Positions 22,886 to 27,353 of a DNA stretch of 27,353 bases are shown one piece after another. The stretch is from contig VGSX01000011.1 in assembly GCA_016874895.1 (NCBI GenBank), positions 1 to 27,353 of the forward strand. The letters are read 5' to 3'. Each line of letters starts with the position of its first letter. Positions within the stretch are counted from its first letter, which is position 1. Source of the DNA: Deltaproteobacteria bacterium. Its GTDB lineage: Bacteria; Desulfobacterota; Desulfobaccia; Desulfobaccales; Desulfobaccaceae. The notes beneath the pieces are model-generated. The model was not told where the DNA came from and ran no database searches. It was given only the letters and a program-made list of their open reading frames with translations. The position numbers were made by a program, and so were the translations under genes.

Positions 22886-23194
22886 ATGAGAGGCCCCAAG
22901 CCATCAGCCTGGATTTTTCTGATATTAGCTCTAATGTTCATAGTATCCTGTTCTGCAGTATCGGAAAAAGACGTGGTGGGAAAATGGACCAACACCAAAT
23001 CTCCCATTATCTGGATGGAGTTTTTTGCTGATAAAACGTTTACCGGCGGAAAATGGTCGTTATTACGGGACGGTACTATTCAAATGGTGAATCCGGATGG
23101 AGCAGTACTACTGGGCAAAATAAAAGATGGGAAACTTATCATTGAGGACTTCGGCGAGCTGGGTGTCTTTGCCAAAGAAGGTAAGACAGAATAA
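22886..23194 (+). CDS. Small lipoprotein of unknown function
   Basis: A 102-residue protein with a lipoprotein signal: basic start RGPKPS, hydrophobic core WIFLILALMFIV and a lipobox-like V-S-C with Cys at about 22. The mature part is predominantly beta: VGKWTNTKSPIIWMEFFADK, GGKWSLLRDG, GKIKDGKLIIEDFGEL, a lipocalin-like or small beta-barrel pattern of repeated short strands. ATG at 22886 is chosen over 22868 since TAGGAGGT precedes it by 8 nt. It follows rsh by 42 bp but has a lower GC content than its neighbours, so it may be an addition. No family is named. Confidence 0.7.
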   Translation: MRGPKPSAWIFLILALMFIVSCSAVSEKDVVGKWTNTKSPIIWMEFFADKTFTGGKWSLLRDGTIQMVNPDGAVLLGKIKDGKLIIEDFGELGVFAKEGKTE

Positions 23195-23328
23195 TACCAC
23201 GAACGCCTGAAGGTTAGGTTCAAAGTTCAAAGCTTCCCCCCTCACCCTCTCTCCCACAGGGGGCGAGGTGATTGGGGCTTAAACCATTTTCTGCACCTGT
23301 CACTAGAGCGAACTGTGCCCCGGCAGCC

Positions 23329-23520
23329 TCAGGCCGGTTTGACCACCCGCCCGGAACGCAGACACCGGGTGCACACCTGGATATATTTCACCTGGCCTTT
23401 TTGCACCGCCCGCACCCGCCGCAGGTTGGGCAGCCACCGCCGTTTGGTTTTGTTGTTGGCATGTGAGACATTATTGCCGACCTGCGGCCCCTTGCCGCAG
23501 ACTTCACAGAATCGAGCCAT
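23329..23520 (-). CDS. rpmB: 50S ribosomal protein L28
   Basis: A 63-residue L28 with the conserved start RFCEVCGKGPQVGNNVSHAN, followed by KTKRRWLPNLRRV and YIQVCTRCLRSGRV. Four cysteines (C5, C8, C50, C53) form the zinc-binding, C-plus version of the protein; many bacteria carry a cysteine-less paralogue as well, used under zinc limitation. ATG at 23520 has AAGGAGGC 9-10 nt upstream and a good promoter at 23553-23581. It is transcribed alone. No zinc-responsive operator is seen upstream. Confidence 0.97.
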   Translation of the reverse strand: MARFCEVCGKGPQVGNNVSHANNKTKRRWLPNLRRVRAVQKGQVKYIQVCTRCLRSGRVVKPA

Positions 23521-23552
23521 GGAACCTGCCTCCTTATTTACCTAAAAAACTA

Positions 23553-23581
23553 ATCATATAAAAAAATTTTATTTATTGCAA
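23553..23581 (-). promoter_or_regulatory. Sigma-70 promoter of rpmB
   Basis: On the minus strand TTGCAA (23581-23576) and TATGAT (23558-23553) are separated by 17 nt. Predicted start is near 23546, giving a leader of about 26 nt. The AT-rich box is unusual within this GC-rich window. Confidence 0.65.
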
Positions 23582-23796
23582 TTAATTTTTATCCATTCTT
23601 CCCAAAAACTCCCCTACAGTCCCCCCCATTCAAACAGGTAAGCGATCGATCAGACGCCAACAAGTCACCATACGGGGAAGCAGCGAGGCGGGAGAGGTCC
23701 AACAGAGCCGGGTCTTCGGCCAGGGGCCGGGGAACCGGTTATCGACCTTGGAACACTGCCGGCTGATCACCGCCTCCGGGCCCCTGATAACTGAAC

Positions 23797-25086
23797 TTAA
23801 TGCTTGAAGGCTCGCTGCCCGGTGAAGACCATGGCCGCAGGGGGCTGGGCCTCGTTGCAGGCCTGGATGGACTCGTAGTCCCGCAGCGAGCCCCCGGCGT
23901 GGGCGATGGCCTGGATGCCCTGGCGCAGGGCCACGTCCACCCCGTCCCGGAAGGGGAAGAAGGCGTCGGAGATCATGGCCGCGCCGATGAGCCCGCCCTT
24001 ATCCGTTCTGGTCTGGGCGTCGATTTCCTCTTTCAGGTGCTTGTCGGCCTTGCCCTGTTCGATCTCCAGTTCCAGGTCTTTGTAGGCCTTCCCCAGCTTT
24101 TTGAAGCACAGGGCGTCCGCGTACTTAGTGTAGGCCTTGTAAATGGCGATTTCAGCTACCCCCACCCGGTCCTGTTCCCCGGTGCCGATGCCCACGGTGC
24201 AGCCGTCCTTGACGTAGAGGACGGAATTGGAGGTCACGCCCTGCTCCACCTGCCAGCCGAAGAGGAGGTCTTCCAGTTCCGCCGCAGTGGCCGGGCGGGT
24301 GCGGTATTCCACCCCCTGGTGGGTGGCCACGGCGGGTTGGAAATCCGTCACTTCCAGGATGGCGTTCAGGGGCGACTGCTGCACGATGAGGCCGCCGTCA
24401 TTGAGGCTTTTGAATTCCACGAAGCGTTTGGTGCGCAGTTCCGCCAGCTTATCAAAACGGGGCACCTGGACGATGCGCAGGTCTCTTTTGACCTTAAGGA
24501 TGTCCACCACGCCTTCTTCATAGTCCGGCGCGGCGATCACCTCCAGGTAGTTCTGCACCACCAGCTCCGCAGTGGCCTTGTCCATGGCCCGATTGAAGAC
24601 TGCGGCGCCCCCGAAAGCGGCGATGCGGTCCGCCATGTTGGCCCGGTCGTAGGCCTGGGCCAGGGTGTCGCCGTAGGCCACACCGCAGGGGTTATTGTGC
24701 TTGACGATGACGACGCAGGGCTTTTTCAGCAAAAACTTTATGATATTCAAGGAGTTGTCTATATCTGTGAGGTTGGTCTTGCCGGGATGTTTCCCGGCCT
24801 GGAGCATGGCCGCCTCATCGATGGCGCTCACCATGCCGTAGCCCGGCTCCAGAAAGCGGCATTCCCCCAGCTCCAGGTGGCCCTTCACCAGTTCGTACAA
24901 GGCCGCCTCCTGCCCCGGATTCTCGCCGTAGCGCAGGCCTTTTTCAATGAGCTCCCCGGTCTTGTCGTCCGGCAGCTTCCAGGTGCGTTTGCGGTATTTC
25001 AGCTTCTGGTCGCCGAATTCAATCTTGATCTTTTCCGGAAAATGGTCGTCCATGACGGTGCGGTACATTTTTTTGATGTCGTTCAT
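23797..25086 (-). CDS. purH: Stand-alone AICAR transformylase (PurH C-terminal domain only)
   Basis: A 429-residue protein corresponding to the AICAR formyltransferase part of PurH. Landmarks: LRYGENPGQEAAL (51-63), VSAIDEAAMLQAGK, the catalytic VKHNNPCGVA (128-137, Lys-His), AAFGGAAVFN, VTSNSVLYVKDG and FFPFRDGVDVA. The N-terminal IMP cyclohydrolase (MGS-like) domain of the usual PurH of about 510-530 residues is absent: instead a 40-residue leader precedes the transferase fold. The last step to IMP must therefore come from another gene. Start ATG at 25086 follows GGGGG 8 nt upstream; a strong promoter lies at 25135-25163. A large antisense open frame over it is composition-driven and not a gene. 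Confidence 0.92.
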   Translation of the reverse strand: MNDIKKMYRTVMDDHFPEKIKIEFGDQKLKYRKRTWKLPDDKTGELIEKGLRYGENPGQEAALYELVKGHLELGECRFLEPGYGMVSAIDEAAMLQAGKHPGKTNLTDIDNSLNIIKFLLKKPCVVIVKHNNPCGVAYGDTLAQAYDRANMADRIAAFGGAAVFNRAMDKATAELVVQNYLEVIAAPDYEEGVVDILKVKRDLRIVQVPRFDKLAELRTKRFVEFKSLNDGGLIVQQSPLNAILEVTDFQPAVATHQGVEYRTRPATAAELEDLLFGWQVEQGVTSNSVLYVKDGCTVGIGTGEQDRVGVAEIAIYKAYTKYADALCFKKLGKAYKDLELEIEQGKADKHLKEEIDAQTRTDKGGLIGAAMISDAFFPFRDGVDVALRQGIQAIAHAGGSLRDYESIQACNEAQPPAAMVFTGQRAFKH

Positions 25087-25134
25087 GTGCTGATCCCCCT
25101 GTTCCTTAGGCTCCTGAGATTGGCTTCGGCAAAG

Positions 25135-25163
25135 ATTCTATCTGAAAAAGAGACCCTTGACAA
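25135..25163 (-). promoter_or_regulatory. Sigma-70 promoter of the AICAR transformylase gene
   Basis: On the minus strand TTGTCA (25163-25158), a 17-nt spacer and TAGAAT (25140-25135) match five of six bases in each box. The leader is about 42 nt. This indicates independent transcription from cdd. Confidence 0.6.
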
Positions 25164-25234
25164 ACCTCCGAGGGGATCTGAGGAATTTTTTTGGGAAGGG
25201 TTTTAGAAGCCTGAACAAGCCTGAGGGCTATATG

Positions 25235-25633
25235 CTACCGGGATAAGTCAAAGGGGTACGGGAAAAGCTGGGCCATGGGGACCACCTGATATTCTCCGGC
25301 CAGGTTGGCCATGATCACCTGGCAGTCCGGTCCGAATTCCTGCAGCACCTGGCGGCAGAGGCCGCAGGGGGCAACCGGTTTCGGGGTGTCGGCGATGACC
25401 GCCAGGGCCGCGATCTGCCTCTGGCCCGCGGCCACTGCGGAAAAAATGGCCACCCGCTCGGCGCAGATGGTCGCTCCGTAAGAAGCGTTTTCGATGTTAC
25501 AGCCGGTGAACACCCGGCCGTCGGCGGTCAAGACCGCGGCCCCCACCTTAAAATCGGCATAGGGGGCGTAGGCGGCTTGCCGGGCCTGGCGGGCCAGGTC
25601 TATTAATCTGTTAATCAGAAGTTCCTGCGACAT
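25235..25633 (-). CDS. cdd: Cytidine deaminase
   Basis: A 132-residue homotetrameric-type CDA, converting cytidine and deoxycytidine to uridine forms in pyrimidine salvage. YAPYADFKVGAAVLT (22-36) and GCNIENASYGATICAERVAI contain the substrate Asn/Glu and the CAE motif (C57-A58-E59; Cys a zinc ligand, Glu catalytic), and APCGLCRQVLQEF provides the other two zinc cysteines (C90, C93). The start at 25633 has AGAGG somewhat far upstream, with no better in-frame start nearby. The AICAR transformylase gene follows 148 bp downstream on the same strand with its own promoter. Confidence 0.96.
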   Translation of the reverse strand: MSQELLINRLIDLARQARQAAYAPYADFKVGAAVLTADGRVFTGCNIENASYGATICAERVAIFSAVAAGQRQIAALAVIADTPKPVAPCGLCRQVLQEFGPDCQVIMANLAGEYQVVPMAQLFPYPFDLSR

Positions 25634-26074
25634 TGATATGCCAACCTCTAATCACGAGATGTCTGCCCGCAAGAGTTAAATTCGGCCTGGATTTCTTCAA
25701 TCCGCCGGGAAAACCTCCCTTATGACGAAAAACGGCAGAGAGCTTCCCTAACCAGAGCGCAGGCATCCATGATGCCTCCAGGAACGACTCACATGCGTTC
25801 AACTAAAAGGCCGATTGCCAACTTGCGGTAATATCTCATCAGACCCCAGAAGCGGAGAGGTCTTGACCGACCTGTTTTAGATGCTTACTTAAAGTTATAT
25901 AGCACAGGGGTGCTCAAAACTCCTTTTTTTTCACCATGGCAATTCTGGGCGGAGTTAGAAATCTTTCTGTTCCTGAATTTGCCGCATGCCTGACCCGATC
26001 TTTTTTTTCTGCTGAAAGCAGATTTCTCAACGCCTTTTGTTTGAAAATGGTTGTTCGTTCGCAAGGAGGTGGTT
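25634..26074. other. Intergenic stretch between divergent cdd and ferredoxin genes
   Basis: About 440 bp without a supported gene. Runs of eight Ts occur near 25924-25931 and 26002-26009. TTGACC at 25863-25868 followed 17 nt later by TACTTA is a weak plus-strand promoter candidate for the ferredoxin. No repeats or RNA family are recognised. Confidence 0.4.
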
Positions 26075-26269
26075 ATGTCCCGCCGGGTGGTCATTGATGA
26101 AGAAGCCTGCATTTTTTGCGGCACCTGCGCCAGCATCTGTCCCGAGGTTTTCGCCCTCAATGACAGCAAGCAAAAGTCCGAGGTCATAACACCCGAGGGC
26201 GGCCCCGAAGATCTCATCCAGGAGGCGATGGATTCCTGTCCCGCCTCCGCCATCCGTTGGCAGGATTAG
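26075..26269 (+). CDS. Small [4Fe-4S] ferredoxin
   Basis: A 64-residue one-cluster ferredoxin. Cluster ligands are C12, C15 and C18 (CIFCGTC) plus C55 (SCPASAI). C22 (ICPEVF) corresponds to the remote cysteine that forms a disulfide in D. gigas-type ferredoxins, but its partner cysteine is absent here (GGPEDLIQE). The sequence resembles Desulfovibrio-type ferredoxins, low-potential electron carriers in anaerobic metabolism. ATG at 26075 is fixed by AAGGAGGT 5-7 nt upstream, though the frame extends to 26051. No redox partner gene is adjacent. It lies 155 bp before a small unknown gene on the same strand. Confidence 0.92.
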   Translation: MSRRVVIDEEACIFCGTCASICPEVFALNDSKQKSEVITPEGGPEDLIQEAMDSCPASAIRWQD

Positions 26270-26318
26270 CCCATTTTCGCTCTCACCCTGATCCTTTCTC
26301 CTGCTGGAAAGGGGATTA

Positions 26319-26462
26319 ATGGCAGAATTACCTTGTGATAATTTTATTCTCTGCGTAATCAATGCCAGCCCCGGGCTGGCCGAGGTCTTGCAGTCCGAAA
26401 TCAATTCATACAGGAGGAACGCCCATGAGCTTCACCCCAGCCGCAGTGAAAACGAAAATTGA
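26319..26462 (+). CDS. Possible 47-residue ORF overlapping the next gene
   Basis: ATG at 26319 has AAAGGGGA at short spacing upstream. The product (MAELPCDNFILCVINASPGL...) looks protein-like in its first 30 residues, then crosses the ribosome site and start of the 26425 gene and ends 38 nt inside it. Translation through the site could influence the downstream gene. No family is recognised and conservation is untested. Confidence 0.3.
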   Translation: MAELPCDNFILCVINASPGLAEVLQSEINSYRRNAHELHPSRSENEN

Positions 26463-26676
26463 AGAAATGTACCCTGAAATCGACCAGCACGGCATCATTC
26501 TCAGCCTGGATTTCGATGTCGGCAAGGATGCCTATATTGTCAAGCTCAAAAAAGACCAGCACGAAATGACCACCCACTTAGAAAAAAAAGACGCGGAAGA
26601 TTGTCTGCGCAACATCAAGTGCGTTTATTTGGGAACCCAAATCGGGCAATTTATCAGAAATTTTCAGATGGCCTAA
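26425..26676 (+). CDS. Small conserved-looking protein of unknown function, 83 residues
   Basis: ATG at 26425 follows AGGAGGAACGCCC, an excellent ribosome site. The product is rich in Lys, Asp and Glu and alternates a short helix (AAVKTKIEEMYPEID), beta strands (GIILSLDFDVGKDAYIVKLK) and further helices (EKKDAEDCLRNIKC). It has two cysteines and no signal or membrane segment. It is followed at once by a strong terminator, supporting a real, ending transcription unit, possibly with the ferredoxin 155 bp upstream. No family is recognised. Confidence 0.75.
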   Translation: MSFTPAAVKTKIEEMYPEIDQHGIILSLDFDVGKDAYIVKLKKDQHEMTTHLEKKDAEDCLRNIKCVYLGTQIGQFIRNFQMA

Positions 26677-26712
26677 AACCATGGGGCGGCCTTGGCGCCG
26701 CCCCATGGTTTT
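26675..26712 (+). terminator. Strong intrinsic terminator after the 83-residue gene
   Basis: AAAACCATGGGGCGGC (26675-26690) pairs perfectly with GCCGCCCCATGGTTTT (26697-26712) around a 6-nt loop; the arms end in A4/T4. It overlaps the last two bases of the stop codon. A 16-bp perfect stem is unusually long. Confidence 0.85.
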
Positions 26713-26779
26713 CATGATGCAGCTCAGGTTTGCCCATCATTTTTCTTTCGGTCATAAAGCCGCCAAGGCAAGGTGGGAG

Positions 26780-27353
26780 ATGAATAAGACAGTATCACGG
26801 GCAGTGGACATCGGACGCAAATTTCAGCAGACCGGTTTAACCCCGGAGCTCATCACTTCCTTTCAAGAGCTCATTTACCACTATTTTCAGGAAAACGGCC
26901 GGTCCCTGCCCTGGCGGGAAACAAACGATCCTTATGAGATTCTGGTCTCCGAGGTCATGCTGCAGCAGACCCCGGTGGAGCGGGTGGTCACCCAATACGG
27001 CTCGTTTTTAAAGCAGTTCCCAAGTGTTTCCCACCTGGCCCAGGCCTCCTTGCGGGATATTCTGCTGGCCTGGCAGGGGCTGGGGTATAACCGCCGGGCC
27101 AAAAGCCTGCAAGCCCTGGCCCAGCGGGTGGTTCAGGATTTTTACGGCCGCCTGCCGGCTCACCGGAAGACCCTGGAATCCCTGCCGGGCATCGGCGCCG
27201 CCACCGCCGGGGCAGTGCTGGCTTTTGCTTATGAAGAACCGGTAGTCTTCCTGGAAACCAACATCCGCCGGGTCTTTTTGCACTTTTTTTATCCGGAAGC
27301 GGAACGGGTTTCAGATAAAGAATTAATGCCCCTGGCCTTTTTGACCTTGGACT
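26780..27353 (+). CDS. mutY: A/G-specific adenine glycosylase-like HhH-GPD protein (partial, runs off the window)
   Basis: The first 191 residues of a MutY-like base-excision glycosylase. Seen: LPWRETNDPYEILVSEVMLQQTPVERV (catalytic-type Glu, E58), WQGLGYNRRAKSLQALA, and the helix-hairpin-helix LPGIGAATAGAVLAFA. At the position of the conserved catalytic Asp of the HhH-GPD fold (ILDGNVKRV in E. coli MutY) this protein has FLETNIRRV, with Glu (E159) instead of Asp. The iron-sulphur cluster cysteines and 8-oxoG recognition domain would lie beyond the window. ATG at 26780 follows AGGTGGG. There is no Lys at the endonuclease III position, so a monofunctional glycosylase is likeliest; oxidised-guanine mispair activity is inferred. 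Confidence 0.85.
   Translation, partial: MNKTVSRAVDIGRKFQQTGLTPELITSFQELIYHYFQENGRSLPWRETNDPYEILVSEVMLQQTPVERVVTQYGSFLKQFPSVSHLAQASLRDILLAWQGLGYNRRAKSLQALAQRVVQDFYGRLPAHRKTLESLPGIGAATAGAVLAFAYEEPVVFLETNIRRVFLHFFYPEAERVSDKELMPLAFLTLD

Noticed and set aside
23800..25206. A 468-codon plus-strand open frame opposite the AICAR transformylase gene
   Set aside because: It mirrors codon structure of the conserved minus-strand gene, has a low-complexity Val/Gly/His/Leu product and no known motif.

Overview
The window looks like chromosomal core sequence from a GC-rich, anaerobic, deltaproteobacterial-type organism (Desulfobacterota, perhaps near Desulfobacca or Syntrophobacter). That placement is an inference from the gene mix: a MeaB-type GTPase, a small one-cluster ferredoxin of the Desulfovibrio kind, a UPF0251 regulator with a zinc ribbon, a four-cysteine L28, an AICAR transformylase lacking its usual cyclohydrolase half, and many hairpin-forming intergenic repeats. 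No rRNA, tRNA, CRISPR array, prophage or intact transposase is visible.

Layout. 1-4.3 kb: a partial gene end, a heptosyltransferase-like glycosyltransferase, a small membrane protein, NagZ, an unknown helical protein and a purine nucleoside phosphorylase. Between the small membrane gene and nagZ lies an apparent sigma-54 promoter followed about 85 nt later by an intrinsic terminator with no reading frame between them, a candidate small RNA. 4.5-8.2 kb: UPF0251 regulator, PurM, an FmdB-like zinc ribbon, and MeaB. 8.2-9.1 kb: an orphan ribbon-helix-helix antitoxin gene with a perfect-consensus promoter so close to its ATG that the mRNA should be leaderless, a probable vapC stump, and repeats. 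9.1-11.4 kb (minus strand): the most interesting locus, a 20-residue Lys/Cys-rich peptide with its own promoter and terminator, then a radical SAM/SPASM enzyme with a PqqD-like region, then a cupin translationally coupled to it. This has the architecture of a RiPP (ribosomally made, post-translationally modified peptide) pathway. 11.6-15.6 kb: dGTPase-like HD protein, endonuclease/exonuclease/phosphatase protein, LysM/L,D-transpeptidase and an exported coiled-coil protein. 15.7-22.8 kb: GAPDH, Hpt, a small membrane protein, a YprB-like exonuclease, ProS and a bifunctional RelA/SpoT. 22.9-27.35 kb: a lipoprotein, L28, AICAR transformylase, cytidine deaminase, ferredoxin, small unknowns and a MutY-like glycosylase cut by the window end.

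How the genes fit. Nucleotide metabolism dominates: de novo purine synthesis (PurM, AICAR transformylase), salvage and breakdown (PNP, Hpt, Cdd), dNTP hydrolysis (dGTPase) and (p)ppGpp control (RSH). A second theme is the cell envelope (glycosyltransferase, NagZ, L,D-transpeptidase, exported coiled-coil protein, lipoprotein). Most neighbours are separately oriented or spaced, so few long operons are evident; the peptide/rSAM/cupin set, gap-hpt, proS-rsh and cdd-AICAR transformylase are the best co-directional groups.

Repeats. Two partly conserved elements of 148 and 129 bp with terminal inverted repeats (MITE-like), a solo end of the same family, four copies of a hairpin repeat (two in perfect tandem with a 52-bp unit), and C/G-run hairpins occupy the intergenic spaces.
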